A DNA stretch of 64,000 bases from NCBI GenBank assembly GCA_031268195.1, contig JAIRXQ010000043.1, positions 1 to 64,000 of the forward strand, given 5' to 3'. Both the position numbers and the translations under genes were made by a program. This DNA comes from Azoarcus sp. (lineage in GTDB: Bacteria > Pseudomonadota > Gammaproteobacteria > Burkholderiales > Rhodocyclaceae). Of the stretch, positions 16,229-25,732 are shown piece after piece (the stretch's first letter is position 1; each line of letters opens with the position of its first letter). The notes below the pieces were generated by a model. The model did no database searches. It was not told the DNA's origin and worked only from the letters and a program-made list of their open reading frames with translations.

Positions 16229-17567
16229 AGCGCCCCGGATCGGATTCATTTCGCTCGGCTGTCCAAAGGCCACGACCGATTCCGAACGCATCATCACCCG
16301 CCTGTCCAGTGAAGGGTACGACATCACTGGCAGCTATGACGACGCCGATCTCGTTGTCGTCAACACCTGTGGCTTCATCGGCGCCGCGGTCGAGGAGTCG
16401 CTCGACGCCATCGGCGAAGCCCTGGCCGAAAACGGCAAAGTCATCGTCACCGGCTGTCTCGGCGCGCGCGCCGGAGTCGTGCTCGACACGCATCCGAACG
16501 TGCTGGCCGTCACGGGGCCGCATGCCGATGGCGAGGTGCTGGAAGCCGTGCATCGCCATCTGCCGCGGCCGCACGATCCATTTGCCGATCTCGTGCCGCC
16601 GCAGGGGGTGCGCCTGACGCCGCCGCACTACGCGTATCTGAAAATTTCCGAAGGCTGCAATCACGATTGCACCTTCTGCATCATCCCGGCGCTGCGCGGC
16701 CCGCTCGTGAGCCGTCCGCTCCACGAAGTGATGCGCGAGGCCGAAGCGTTGGTGGATGCAGGGGTGCGCGAAATCCTCGTCGTTTCGCAAGACACCTCCG
16801 CTTACGGCGTCGACATCGGCTATCGCACCGGCTTCTGGGACGGCCGGCCGCTCAAGACGCGCCTGCTGGAGTTGGCGAGGGCGCTCGGCAGCCTTGGCGT
16901 GTGGATACGCCTGCATTACCTCTATCCGTATCCGAGCATCGACGGCGTCGTCGAGCTGATGGCCGAAGGCCGTATCCTGCCGTACCTCGATGCGCCACTC
17001 CAGCACGCCAGCCCCCGCATCCTGCAAGCGATGCGCCGTCCGGCGAACGCCGAGAACGCGCTGGAGCGCATCCGCCGCTGGCGCTCGATTTGTCCGGACA
17101 TCACCATTCGTTCCACTTTCATCACTGGCTTTCCCGGCGAAACGGAAGAAGATTTCCAGCACTTGCTGCGCTTTCTCGAAGAAGCGCGCCTCGACCGCGT
17201 CGGCGCGTTTGCCTATTCGCCGGTCGATGGCGCGGCGGCGAATGCCTTGCCTGGCGCGCTGCCCGAGGACGTGCGCGAGGAACGCCGCGAGCGCCTGATG
17301 GACGTGCAGGAGGACATCTCCACCCAATGCCTCGAAGCTCGCATCGGATGTGAAATGACGGTGCTGGTCGATGAGGCAGACGAGGGGGAGGGCGTGCTTG
17401 CCCGTTCGCCGGGCGATGCGCCGGAGATCGACGGGGTGGTGGTCATCTCCGGCGACGAGGGGCTGGAGCCCGGCGATTTCGTGCGCGTCAGGATCGTCGA
17501 CTGTGATGTGCACGATCTTTACGCCGAACGGCTCGACGATAACGTATCCCGTAAACGCCATGAATGA
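16209..17567 (+). CDS. rimO: Ribosomal protein S12 methylthiotransferase RimO
   Basis: This 452-residue radical-SAM enzyme has the N-terminal MTTase domain ('[20 protein letters not shown]', VVNTCGFI) with three cluster cysteines. A CxxxCxxC motif in '[14 protein letters not shown]' binds the radical-SAM cluster, and a C-terminal TRAM-like domain follows. It adds a methylthio group to Asp88 of S12. I use the ATG at 16209 because the longer frame from 16170 lies wholly inside phaR. The stop overlaps the next gene by eight bases. Confidence 0.95.
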   Translation: MASRESKAPRIGFISLGCPKATTDSERIITRLSSEGYDITGSYDDADLVVVNTCGFIGAAVEESLDAIGEALAENGKVIVTGCLGARAGVVLDTHPNVLAVTGPHADGEVLEAVHRHLPRPHDPFADLVPPQGVRLTPPHYAYLKISEGCNHDCTFCIIPALRGPLVSRPLHEVMREAEALVDAGVREILVVSQDTSAYGVDIGYRTGFWDGRPLKTRLLELARALGSLGVWIRLHYLYPYPSIDGVVELMAEGRILPYLDAPLQHASPRILQAMRRPANAENALERIRRWRSICPDITIRSTFITGFPGETEEDFQHLLRFLEEARLDRVGAFAYSPVDGAAANALPGALPEDVREERRERLMDVQEDISTQCLEARIGCEMTVLVDEADEGEGVLARSPGDAPEIDGVVVISGDEGLEPGDFVRVRIVDCDVHDLYAERLDDNVSRKRHE

Positions 17568-18969
17568 CGATCTGCTTGCCCGTCTCGCTGCCATCGTCGG
17601 CCCGGAACATGTGTTGCAGGACGATTCCGACGTCGCGCCATTTCTGACCGATCATCGCGGGCGCTACACGGGCCGCACCCGCGCGCTCGTGCAGCCGGCG
17701 ACGACCACCGAGGTTTCCGCCGTGGTGCGCGCCTGCGCCGATGCCGGGGTGGCGATGGTGCCGCAGGGCGGCAATACCAGTCTGTGCGGCGGCGCGACGC
17801 CCTTGCCCGATGGCGCATCCGTCCTCATCGCGTTGAAGCGCCTCAATCATGTCCGTGCGCTCGATGTCGCCAACGACACCATCTGCGTCGAGGCCGGTTG
17901 CAAGCTGACGACGGTGCAACTGGCCGCCGCCGCCGCCGGGCGGTTCTTTGCGCTCTCGCTCGCCTGCGGCGGTAGTTGCGAAGTCGGCGGCAACCTGTCG
18001 ACCAATGCGGGCGGCGTGCAAGTGCTTCGTTATGGCAACATGCGCGAACTTACCCTTGGGCTGGAAGTGGTGCTGCCCGACGGCCGCATCTGGAATGGCC
18101 TGCGCGAGCTGCGCAAGGACAACACCGGCTATGACCTGAAACAGCTTTTCATCGGGGCCGAAGGCACGCTTGGCATCATCACCGCTGCCGTGTTGAAGCT
18201 TTTTCCCGCGCCCAAGTCGCGCGCCACCGCTTGGGTGGCGGTGCCCGACCCGCGTGCGGCGGTGGCGCTGCTGGCGCGTTTCCGCGCCGTGTGCGGTGAT
18301 CGCGTCACCGCCTTTGAACTGGTCGGACGCCCGATGCTCGAACTGGTGCTCAAGCACATGCCGCGCTGCCGCGAGCCGCTGCCCGCGCCTTCCGAATGGT
18401 CGGTGCTGGCGGAGCTGTCCGACACCACGGAAGAAGCGCCGCTCGCAACGATGCTCGAACAGACTTTGCAGGCGGCGAGCGAATTTGGCGAATCGTCCGA
18501 CGCGGTGTTCGCCTCCACGCTCGCCCAGTCCGAAGACTTGTGGGCCTTGCGCGAAAACGCCAACGAAGCGCAGCGGCGCGAAGGCTTCAGCATCAAGCAC
18601 GATATTTCGGTGCCGGTGAGCCGTATCGCGGAATTCATCGCTCGCGCGGATGCCGCGCTGCTCGAATGGCGGCCCGACGCGCGCGTCGTCACTTTTGGCC
18701 ACATCGGTGACGGCAACCTGCATTACAACGTTTTCCTGCCGCGCTCGACGGGCAACGCCGTGTTTGCGGCGCGCGGCATCGAAGCCAATCGCATCGTCTA
18801 CGATCTGGTCGACGAACTGGGCGGCTCGATTTCCGCCGAACATGGCATCGGCCAGCTGAAGCGCCATGAGATCACGCGCCACAAGGATGCGTTCGAGCTC
18901 GAATTGATGGCGTCGATCAAGCGCGCGTTTGATCCGCGCGGACTGATGAATCCGGGGAAGCTGCTCTGA
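17560..18969 (+). CDS. FAD-linked oxidase, GlcD/D-2-hydroxyacid dehydrogenase type
   Basis: The 469-residue flavoprotein has a PCMH-type FAD domain with '[20 protein letters not shown]' and '[20 protein letters not shown]', and '[20 protein letters not shown]' (GTLGI). Its C-terminal domain has '[19 protein letters not shown]' and '[15 protein letters not shown]' (metal or substrate His). Such enzymes oxidise D-lactate, D-2-hydroxyglutarate or glycolate. The specific substrate cannot be read from sequence. It is translationally coupled to rimO by an eight-base overlap. There is no iron-sulfur partner (GlcF) nearby. Confidence 0.88.
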   Translation: MNDDLLARLAAIVGPEHVLQDDSDVAPFLTDHRGRYTGRTRALVQPATTTEVSAVVRACADAGVAMVPQGGNTSLCGGATPLPDGASVLIALKRLNHVRALDVANDTICVEAGCKLTTVQLAAAAAGRFFALSLACGGSCEVGGNLSTNAGGVQVLRYGNMRELTLGLEVVLPDGRIWNGLRELRKDNTGYDLKQLFIGAEGTLGIITAAVLKLFPAPKSRATAWVAVPDPRAAVALLARFRAVCGDRVTAFELVGRPMLELVLKHMPRCREPLPAPSEWSVLAELSDTTEEAPLATMLEQTLQAASEFGESSDAVFASTLAQSEDLWALRENANEAQRREGFSIKHDISVPVSRIAEFIARADAALLEWRPDARVVTFGHIGDGNLHYNVFLPRSTGNAVFAARGIEANRIVYDLVDELGGSISAEHGIGQLKRHEITRHKDAFELELMASIKRAFDPRGLMNPGKLL

Positions 18970-19104
18970 GATCCGGACGGCGCGCGGCGCTCACCGCCCG
19001 ATCCGACCCCCCATTTCTTCCGACATCCCGCGTGTGCGCTCCAGTAGCCGTTCCCGGTTAAGATAGCGCTTGGCTTTCCCGGTTTTTCCGTGAATCGAAC
19101 TGGC

Positions 19105-19839
19105 ATGAAAAACAAATATCGCTGTATTGCCTGCCGCGCGGCGCTCACCCTGTCGTGCCTGTCGCCGCTGTCCGGCGTGTGGGCGCAAAGCGGGTTCGAT
19201 GTGCCCGGCCTCCAGACCGGCATGAAGGTGGAGCAGGCGCAAGCCGCGCTCGCCCAGATCTGGCCGGGCATGCAAAAGGAGGCGGTGAACGCCCATGACG
19301 GCGCGCCGCTCGGGTTCCGGTACACGCACACGAGCGCCGCCGATCCGGCAGGGCGTTCCGGCAAGGTGCAGGTCGTGCTCGGCGTCGCCCGCGACGGGCG
19401 GATCTGGTTCGTTGGGCAGGCGCGGCATTTCGATGCGGGCGAGCGGCCCGATTACGCGACGTTGCAAAAATTCCTGCTCGACAGATTTGGCCCGCCGTCC
19501 CGTCCGGGGCCCGCGCGTTTGCCGACAAAGTACCTGCGCATCAAATACGGCATGCTGTGGTCGTTCGATGTGCAGGGCAGGCCGGTTCCGGCGGCGGGGT
19601 ACGCGCTGGAGAAAGACCCTTGTTTCAGCGCCTACGGCGGCGACAATTATGCGCAGATCGCGGCGGCGCCGATCATCGTACCGCGCACGACGGGCGTGCG
19701 CTGCGGCACGGCCATCGCGGCGAGCGTCGGATTCGATGCCGAAACGCAGCGCGTCGCCGCGTTCTCGCTGACGGTTGTCGACGCCACGCTGTTTTACGGC
19801 GATTCGGTGTCTGGCGCGGGAAGCCGGGGCAATCCTTGA
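19105..19839 (+). CDS. Hypothetical secreted protein
   Basis: The 244-residue product starts with a cleavable signal peptide (basic MKNKYR, hydrophobic core, likely cut after VWA in 'LSPLSGVWAQ'). The mature part begins 'GFDVPGLQTGMKVEQAQAAL', like small periplasmic proteins whose first helix contains G-M-K/T-x-x-Q/E-A. Two Cys pairs may form disulfides (ca. 170-200). I do not recognise a function. An upstream GTG at 19090 is possible, but the ATG at 19105 puts the charged signal start correctly. Confidence 0.6.
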   Translation: MKNKYRCIACRAALTLSCLSPLSGVWAQSGFDVPGLQTGMKVEQAQAALAQIWPGMQKEAVNAHDGAPLGFRYTHTSAADPAGRSGKVQVVLGVARDGRIWFVGQARHFDAGERPDYATLQKFLLDRFGPPSRPGPARLPTKYLRIKYGMLWSFDVQGRPVPAAGYALEKDPCFSAYGGDNYAQIAAAPIIVPRTTGVRCGTAIAASVGFDAETQRVAAFSLTVVDATLFYGDSVSGAGSRGNP

Positions 19840-19933
19840 GCGTGCGCGGCCCGCGTCGCCGCAGCCTGTGGCGCGCCAATCCCAACAGCGCGAAGCCCGG
19901 GTTGTGATTGTTGAAAATACGGGGGATGTAAGC

Positions 19934-19962
19934 TTTACAGACCCCGGATCGCACACTACAAT
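19934..19962 (+). promoter_or_regulatory. Sigma-70 promoter of the tRNA operon
   Basis: TTTACA (19934-19939) and TACAAT (19957-19962) are separated by 17 bases. A GC-rich discriminator (GCGCGC) follows, typical of stringently controlled stable-RNA promoters. The first tRNA begins 15 bases downstream of the -10 box. Confidence 0.75.
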
Positions 19963-19977
19963 GCGCGCTCTTTCGAC

Positions 19978-20053
<76 letters not shown>

Positions 20054-20081
20054 TCGAAAAGGCCGTTTTTGCAGTATCGTG

Positions 20082-20157
20082 GTCCCCATCGTCTAGAGGC
20101 CTAGGACACCGCCCTTTCACGGCGATAACCGGGGTTCGAATCCCCGTGGGGACGCCA
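20082..20157 (+). tRNA. tRNA-Glu (TTC)
   Basis: A 76-base tRNA with acceptor GTCCCCA/TGGGGAC and encoded CCA. The anticodon loop is CTTTCAC, giving TTC for Glu, and the T-arm is GGGGTTCGAATCCCC. It lies 28 bases after tRNA-Ala, in the same transcript. Confidence 0.96.
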
Positions 20158-20197
20158 GTTTTGTCGGCGTTGCGTTATCATGATGCGGCGTCGATGC

Positions 20198-20274
20198 GGG
20201 GTGGTAGCTCAGTTGGTTAGAGTATCGGCCTGTCACGCCGAGGGTCGCGGGTTCGAGCCCCGTCCACCCCGCCA
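20198..20274 (+). tRNA. tRNA-Asp (GTC)
   Basis: A 77-base tRNA with acceptor GGGGTGG/CCACCCC, discriminator G and encoded CCA. The anticodon loop CTGTCAC gives GTC for Asp. The Glu-Asp order is a common rRNA-independent tRNA pair. The bidirectional terminator starts on the next base. Confidence 0.96.
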
Positions 20275-20320
20275 CTACAAACGAAAAAGGGAGCCTTCCG
20301 GCTCCCTTTTTCGTTTGTAG
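20275..20320. terminator. Bidirectional rho-independent terminator (tRNA operon / rho)
   Basis: A perfect inverted repeat with 21-base arms and a TTCC loop. The GC core GGGAGCC/GGCTCCC is flanked by A5 and T5 runs, so it can stop transcription from both the tRNA operon (plus) and rho (minus). The arms continue perfectly beyond the core into ACAAACG/CGTTTGT. Confidence 0.92.
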
Positions 20321-20333
20321 TGCTTGTCCTTGC

Positions 20334-21776
20334 TCAGCGTCCCGATCTCATCGCGTCGAAAAACTCGGCGTTGGTCTTGGTGGCGCGCACCTTGTCGAGC
20401 AGGAATTCCATCGCGTCGATTTCGTCCATGCCGTAGAGAAGCTTTCTCAGGATCCACACTTTTTGCAGGATATCCGGCTTCATCAGCAACTCCTCGCGGC
20501 GGGTGCCGGAGCGGTTGACGTTGATGGCCGGATAGACGCGTTTCTCGGACATGCGGCGATCGAGATGCAGCTCCATATTGCCGGTGCCCTTGAACTCCTC
20601 ATAGATCACATCGTCCATGCGGCTGCCGGTGTCGATCAGCGTGGTCGCAAGGATGGTGAGCGAGCCGCCTTCCTCGATGTTGCGCGCCGCGCCGAAGAAG
20701 CGTTTCGGCTTCTGGAGCGCGTTGGCGTCCACGCCGCCGGTGAGCACCTTGCCGGAGGCGGGCTGCACGGTGTTGTAGGCGCGCGCCAGGCGCGTCAGCG
20801 AATCGAGCAGGATGACGACGTCTTTTTTGTGCTCGGTCAGGCGTTTCGCCTTTTCGATCACCATTTCGGCGACCTGCGTGTGGCGCGTGGCCGGCTCGTC
20901 GAAGGTGGAGGCAACGACTTCGCCCTTGACCGAACGCTGCATTTCGGTGACTTCTTCCGGGCGCTCGTCGATCAGCAGGACGATGAGCTCGACGTCGGGG
21001 TGGTTGGCGGTGATCGCATGTGCGATGTGTTGCAGCATGACCGTCTTGCCGCTCTTGGGCGCGGAAACGATGAGTCCGCGCTGCCCTTTGCCGATGGGCG
21101 CGATCATGTCGATGATGCGGCTGGTGACGTTCTCCTCGCCGCGAATGTCACGCTCCAGGCGCAGGCATTCGTCGGGATGCAGCGGCGTCAGGTTTTCGAA
21201 CAGGATCTTGTTCTTGCATTCTTCCGGCGGTCGGCCGTTGATCTTGTCGAACCTTGTGAGCGCGAGGTAGCGCTCGCCGTCCTTCGGGGTGCGGATCTCG
21301 CCTTCGATGGTGTCGCCGGTGCGCAGGTTGTAGCGCCGTATCTGCGAGGGGGACACGTAGATGTCGTCGGTGCCCGCGAGATACGAGGTGTCGGGCGAAC
21401 GCAGGAAGCCGAAGCCATCGGGCAGCACTTCGAGCGCGCCGTCGCCACAGATCGGCTCGCCTTTGCGGGCGCGGTTCTTGAGCAGCGCGAAGATCAGATC
21501 CTGCTTGCGCAGGCGGTTCGCGCCCTCGATGTTGTTGGCGACCGCCATCTCCAGCAACTCGGTGACGTGCTTGGTCTTGAGTTCAGAGAGATGTAACGCC
21601 GGAACGGTCGATACGGGGGCGTTGGCTTCCAGCGATTCGTCGAAATCGTCGTCGGCGGGCAGCCCGGGATAGGATGGATTGCCGTTCCCGTCGCGGTGCC
21701 GAGGCCCCCGGCGTCGGGTGCGTTGCTGTCCGCGGGAACGGGCCGGAGCGCTGTCCGGCTTAGAGGTTGGAGTCAA
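20334..21776 (-). CDS. rho: Transcription termination factor Rho with N-terminal extension
   Basis: This 480-residue hexameric RNA helicase ends transcription at Rho sites. The core begins '[20 protein letters not shown]' (Rho_N), then the RNA-binding cold-shock fold ('[20 protein letters not shown]') and the ATPase with Walker A 'SAPKSGKTV' and '[20 protein letters not shown]'. Usual Rho is ~419 residues. Here about 60 extra residues precede the core: an Arg-rich part, then acidic DDDFDESLE. No start codon exists at the canonical position, so the extension appears real. The start lies 17 bases inside the end of trxA, so the two are co-transcribed, as is common. Confidence 0.95.
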   Translation of the reverse strand: MTPTSKPDSAPARSRGQQRTRRRGPRHRDGNGNPSYPGLPADDDFDESLEANAPVSTVPALHLSELKTKHVTELLEMAVANNIEGANRLRKQDLIFALLKNRARKGEPICGDGALEVLPDGFGFLRSPDTSYLAGTDDIYVSPSQIRRYNLRTGDTIEGEIRTPKDGERYLALTRFDKINGRPPEECKNKILFENLTPLHPDECLRLERDIRGEENVTSRIIDMIAPIGKGQRGLIVSAPKSGKTVMLQHIAHAITANHPDVELIVLLIDERPEEVTEMQRSVKGEVVASTFDEPATRHTQVAEMVIEKAKRLTEHKKDVVILLDSLTRLARAYNTVQPASGKVLTGGVDANALQKPKRFFGAARNIEEGGSLTILATTLIDTGSRMDDVIYEEFKGTGNMELHLDRRMSEKRVYPAINVNRSGTRREELLMKPDILQKVWILRKLLYGMDEIDAMEFLLDKVRATKTNAEFFDAMRSGR

Positions 21777-22086
21777 TGAAGGATGTCAGTTGAGATTTGG
21801 AAAGAAGCCCGACCTTGGTGGCGGCAAGTGCGCCATCCTTGAACAGCATCAGCGTCGGAATGCCGCGAATGCCGTATTGAGCGGGAGTTTGCTGATTTTC
21901 GTCGATGTTCAGTTTGGCGATTTTCAGCCGCTCGCCGTAACTGCCGGCCACTTCGTCGAGAATCGGCGCCAGTGCCTTGCAGGGACTGCACCATTCGGCC
22001 CAGTAATCGACCAGAACGGGGGTTGTGGACTGCAACACGTCGGCATCGAAACTGCCGTCGGTCACATGATGGATCAGCTCACTCAT
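21760..22086 (-). CDS. trxA: Thioredoxin with CSPC active site
   Basis: The 108-residue thioredoxin has the complete fold: '[17 protein letters not shown]'-like start, '[20 protein letters not shown]', '[20 protein letters not shown]' (cis-Pro follows in IPTLMLF) and '[20 protein letters not shown]'. The active site is Cys-Ser-Pro-Cys instead of the usual Cys-Gly-Pro-Cys. It reduces cytosolic disulfides with thioredoxin reductase. Its 3' end overlaps rho by 17 bases, matching the usual trxA-rho pair. Confidence 0.94.
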   Translation of the reverse strand: MSELIHHVTDGSFDADVLQSTTPVLVDYWAEWCSPCKALAPILDEVAGSYGERLKIAKLNIDENQQTPAQYGIRGIPTLMLFKDGALAATKVGLLSKSQLTSFIDSNL

Positions 22087-22317
22087 GGTGCCTCACAAGG
22101 GGGAGAGGTTTTGAACCGCTCGGATGGGGAAACGATTGGTCGCGGAGTCCGGGCGAAGGCAAACTGCCGCGTGTGCCGTATCCGCTGAGTTGGGCGCTGG
22201 AACCGCGCTCAAGAAAAATTTCCGCGAAGGTATGCGATGGCGCGGCTCGCGTCAAGATGCACACCGGGATTTATTTACAGGGTTCGCCCATATTTTTTAG
22301 TTTTGGGGAAAAACGCC

Positions 22318-22782
22318 TCAAAGCGGATGGTGTGCGCCGTGCACATGACCGGGTTTGACGGGCCGGGCGGCGCGTTCGTCGCGGGCGGCGGCGGATAGCT
22401 CCGTGAGGATGCCGCACCGCCCGGATTCGCGTGCTTCGCCGCAGGCCAGCCGCAGCGCTTTTAGCTGGCGTTCCAGGTTTTTCAGCTCTTTTATGCGCAC
22501 GGCGACGTGGCCGATGTGGGCATCGATGAGCTCGTCTACTTCGGCGCAGTTTTCATGCGGCGAGTCCTTGAAACGCAAAAGGGCGCGGATTTCGTCCAGC
22601 GTCATGTCCAGTCCCCGGCAATGGCGGATGAACGAGAGGCGTTCGAGGTGCGTTTCGTCGTAGATGCGGTAGTTGCCTTGCGAGCGCGCCGCGCCGGAGA
22701 GCAGTCCGACGCGTTCGTAGTAGCGGATCGTTTCGATTGGCGTATGGGCGGCCTTGGCCAGTGCTCCGATTTTCATTGCCAT
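22318..22782 (-). CDS. cadR: Cd(II)/Pb(II)-responsive MerR-family regulator
   Basis: This 154-residue MerR protein has the winged helix 'MKIGALAKAAHTPIETIRYY', 'ERVGLLSGAARSQGNYRIYD', then a dimerisation helix and metal-binding cysteines ('SPHENCAEVDELI', 'LRLACGEARESGRCGIL') as in CadR/PbrR. The tail is His-rich (HVHGAHH), as in CadR. It should bind the promoter of the adjacent ATPase gene and activate it by untwisting the long spacer when Cd, Pb or Zn binds. It is divergent from that gene, with the operator between them. An ATG two codons later is also possible. Confidence 0.92.
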   Translation of the reverse strand: MAMKIGALAKAAHTPIETIRYYERVGLLSGAARSQGNYRIYDETHLERLSFIRHCRGLDMTLDEIRALLRFKDSPHENCAEVDELIDAHIGHVAVRIKELKNLERQLKALRLACGEARESGRCGILTELSAAARDERAARPVKPGHVHGAHHPL

Positions 22783-22819
22783 ATTCCGGGAGGAAGTCGA
22801 CTTCGTTCATTATAGGTGC

Positions 22820-22850
22820 TTGACTCTGGAGTGGCTACAGGGTTTTCAAT
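22820..22850 (+). promoter_or_regulatory. MerR-type operator/promoter of the metal ATPase
   Basis: TTGACT (22820-22825) and TTCAAT (22845-22850) are 19 bases apart, the long spacer typical of MerR-family promoters. Between them lies an imperfect palindrome (ACTCTGGAGTGGCTACAGGGT), closely like published CadR/PbrR operators. This places CadR at the promoter of the ATPase gene 25 bases downstream. Confidence 0.85.
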
Positions 22851-22874
22851 CCGGTCCACGACAAGGAGAAAACC

Positions 22875-24812
22875 ATGAACGCCCCTGAACACCCCCCTCA
22901 CACGGCTTGCGGCTGCGGCGATACGTGCAGCGAGACGGAGACATCGTGGAAAAAGATGGCCTTTGCGCTCGGACTGGCGCTGCTGGCCGAAATCTTCGAT
23001 TTCATCGCACCGGAAGTCCGGGCGGCGGAAATTGCGGGCATGGCGTTGGCGGCGCTGGCGATCTGGTTGGCCGGGTTTTCGGTTTATGGCGCGGGGTTGA
23101 GATCGCTGCTGCGCGGGCGGCTGAACATCGAGGCATTGATGGCGGTGGCGGTCACCGGCGCGTTTCTGATTGGAGAATGGCCGGAGGCGGCAACGGTGAT
23201 GGCGCTTTACGCCATTGCGGAGGCCATCGAGGCGCGCGCCGTGGATCGTGCGCGTGGGGCGATCAAGAATCTGCTCGATCTCGCGCCGGAGCAGGCCGAG
23301 ATGCGTGGGGAGGATGGCACCTGGAGGCGCTGCCTCGTGGCGGACATTCCGGTCGGCGCAACGGTGCGCATCGGGCCGGGCGAGTGGGTGCCGCTCGATG
23401 GCGTACTCACCGCCGGGCAGGGCGCGCTCGAACAGTCGTCGGTGACGGGCGAGAGCATGCCGGTCGACAAGCGTCCGGGCGACGAACTCTACGCGGGCAC
23501 GATCAATCAATCGGCAGCGCTGGAGATGCGCGTGAGCGCTCTGGCCGCCGAGAGCACGCTGGCGCGCATCGTCCGCGCGGTCGAGCAGGCGCAATCCGCG
23601 CGGGCCCCCATGCAGCGTTTCGTGGATCGCTTCGCTGTCTTCTACACGCCAGCGGTGTTCGTGCTGGCGCTTGCGGTGGCGCTTGGCGCCCCCTTGCTGT
23701 TTGGCCTGGGTTGGGCGGTGGCGCTCTACAAGGCGCTGGTGCTGCTGGTCATCGCCTGCCCGTGCGCACTGGTGATCTCCACGCCGGTGACCATCGTCAG
23801 CGGGCTGGCGGCGGCGGCGCGGCGCGGCGTTCTCATCAAGGGCGGCGCGTACCTCGAAGCGGCGCGGCGCATCAAGGCCGCGGCGCTCGACAAGACCGGC
23901 ACCGTCACCACGGGCAAGCCCCGGCTGGTGGCTTTCGAGGCCGTCCAGGAATCCGCCGCGTCCGGGACGCTGGAAATTCTCGCCAAGAGTCTCGCATCAC
24001 GCTCCGATCATCCCGTCTCCCAAGCCATCGCGAACGGCATCGCGGCGCGTGCGCTCGATGTCGCCGCGTTCGAGGCGCTGCCGGGGCGGGGCGTGCAGGG
24101 CACAGCCGAGGGGCGCATCTGCGTGCTCGCCAATCACCGCTGGATCGAAGAACGCGGCCAGTGCTCGCCCGCGCTCGAAGCCCGGCTGGCGGCGCACGAA
24201 AAACAGGGGCACACGGTGACGATATTGGCCGATGCGCGCGGCGTACTGGCGATCTGCGCCGTGGCCGACACGCTCAAGCCCTCGTGCGCCGAGGCGGTGA
24301 CCGAACTCGCCGCCCTGGGCATCGTGCCCGTCATGCTCACGGGCGATAATCTTGTCACCGCGCGCGCCGTGGCCGGGCAAGCGGGCATCGCTGACGTGCG
24401 CGCCAACCTGCTGCCTGAAGACAAGCTGGCGGCCATTGCCGAGCTCCAACAGCGTTTCGGCGTCGTCGCCATGACGGGAGACGGCATCAACGATGCGCCC
24501 GCGCTGGCGAGCGCCGACGTCGGCTTCGCCATGGGCGCGGCGGGCACGCACATCGCCATGGAAGCCGCCGACGTCGTGGTGATGAACGATGATTTGCGGC
24601 GTCTGCCCGAAACGATCCGGCTGTCCCGCCGCGCCTTTGTGGTGCTGTGGCAGAACATCGGCCTTGCGCTTGGCATCAAACTCGTCTTTTTGCTGTTTGC
24701 CCTCTTTGGCGACGCGACCATGTGGATGGCAGTGTTTGCGGACATGGGAGCAAGTTTGCTGGTAGTCTTCAACGGTTTGCGACTGCTGCGCGGCGCGCAA
24801 TCAGATGGGTAA
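22875..24812 (+). CDS. cadA: P1B-type heavy-metal (Cd/Zn/Pb) exporting ATPase
   Basis: The 645-residue membrane pump has the actuator TGES loop ('EQSSVTGESMPVDKRPGDEL') and the metal-site CPC in 'LLVIACPCALVISTPVTIVS'. The phosphorylation site is DKTGTVTTGKP, and 'VVAMTGDGINDAPALASADV' closes the P-domain. CPC with the Zn/Cd/Pb-type context and the CadR partner support divalent export rather than copper. It lacks the N-terminal ferredoxin-like HMA domain; instead the first 20 residues carry a short Cys cluster CGCGDTC. Expression is controlled by the MerR promoter just upstream. Confidence 0.92.
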   Translation: MNAPEHPPHTACGCGDTCSETETSWKKMAFALGLALLAEIFDFIAPEVRAAEIAGMALAALAIWLAGFSVYGAGLRSLLRGRLNIEALMAVAVTGAFLIGEWPEAATVMALYAIAEAIEARAVDRARGAIKNLLDLAPEQAEMRGEDGTWRRCLVADIPVGATVRIGPGEWVPLDGVLTAGQGALEQSSVTGESMPVDKRPGDELYAGTINQSAALEMRVSALAAESTLARIVRAVEQAQSARAPMQRFVDRFAVFYTPAVFVLALAVALGAPLLFGLGWAVALYKALVLLVIACPCALVISTPVTIVSGLAAAARRGVLIKGGAYLEAARRIKAAALDKTGTVTTGKPRLVAFEAVQESAASGTLEILAKSLASRSDHPVSQAIANGIAARALDVAAFEALPGRGVQGTAEGRICVLANHRWIEERGQCSPALEARLAAHEKQGHTVTILADARGVLAICAVADTLKPSCAEAVTELAALGIVPVMLTGDNLVTARAVAGQAGIADVRANLLPEDKLAAIAELQQRFGVVAMTGDGINDAPALASADVGFAMGAAGTHIAMEAADVVVMNDDLRRLPETIRLSRRAFVVLWQNIGLALGIKLVFLLFALFGDATMWMAVFADMGASLLVVFNGLRLLRGAQSDG

Positions 24813-24867
24813 GAGATGGGTAAGTATGGGATGAGTCAGTGCGGGATGGACAAATGCGGGATGGGCA

Positions 24868-25689
24868 GTGCGTAATTTCTCTTTCATGACGGTTTTGTGC
24901 TTCGCTTTGGCGATTTCGCCCGCCGTGCGGGGCGCGGAGGCGCCTTTGCGCATCGAGCGCGTTGCCGCCGGGCAGGAATGCCGTATCGTTGCGGTCAACA
25001 AGAGTGCCGCGCCGATGACCGTCGTCGTCAAAGTCGGTCGCGCCGGCGAGACACTGACGGAAGTCGTGGCGGCAGGCGCTTCGCGGGAGCTGACGCGCAA
25101 TTTCGCCAGAACGGAACCCTGCAAGGTCGATATCACCCATTCTGCGGGCATTGGCGATGCTTTTGCGACGCCGGACAAGGGCTATCCATATCGCCTGCCG
25201 TTTGCGAAAGGCGTTCGTGTCCGTGTGACGCAGATCCCCGGCGTTCCCGGCGGCACGCATCAGGATGCCCTGACCCGCTACGCGGTCGATTTCGGCGTGC
25301 CGGTGGGGACGCCCGTTCTCGCCGCGCGCGAGGGCACGGTCATCGAGGTGCGGGACGGTTTCACCGTGGGTCGTCCCGATCCGGCCTTCGCGGAAAAGGT
25401 CAATTTCATCTCCATCTTGCATGACGATGGCACCTTCGCCCAATATGCGCACTTGGCCGTGCAGGGCATCTGGGTTCGTCCCGGCGAGCGGATCGAAGCG
25501 GGGCAGGTGATCGGCCGTTCCGGCAAAACCGGCTATACGGGTGGCCCGCACCTGCATTTCGACTTGCGGCGGACGCGGATCAAACCGGGCGGCGAAGTGG
25601 TGCAGGAATCGATTCCGATAACGTTCTATCGCCGGCGGGCGGGGGAAAAGATCACGTTCAAGCCGCGGATGCGGCTTACGGTGGACTGA
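24868..25689 (+). CDS. Secreted M23-family metallopeptidase
   Basis: The 273-residue product has a signal peptide (FSFMTVLCFALAISPAVRGA), a beta-rich N-terminal region and a C-terminal LytM/M23 domain. Metal ligands are seen in 'GTHQDALTRYAVDFGVPVGT' and GPHLHF, and the central block 'FAQYAHLAVQGIWVRPGERI' is intact. These enzymes cut peptidoglycan stems or act as activators of amidases; activity appears possible because the HxLH pair and Asp are kept. The start is GTG at 24868; ATG at 24886 is an alternative. It follows the ATPase gene by 55 bases. Confidence 0.85.
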   Translation: MRNFSFMTVLCFALAISPAVRGAEAPLRIERVAAGQECRIVAVNKSAAPMTVVVKVGRAGETLTEVVAAGASRELTRNFARTEPCKVDITHSAGIGDAFATPDKGYPYRLPFAKGVRVRVTQIPGVPGGTHQDALTRYAVDFGVPVGTPVLAAREGTVIEVRDGFTVGRPDPAFAEKVNFISILHDDGTFAQYAHLAVQGIWVRPGERIEAGQVIGRSGKTGYTGGPHLHFDLRRTRIKPGGEVVQESIPITFYRRRAGEKITFKPRMRLTVD

Positions 25690-25732
25690 CGATCTCCTAT
25701 CGTTGACGGCATCAGGGAATCCGTGATTCGTG

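Noticed and set aside
19090-19104. GTG start five codons upstream for the secreted hypothetical protein
   Set aside because: The ATG at 19105 places the charged signal-peptide start directly and needs no extra residues.
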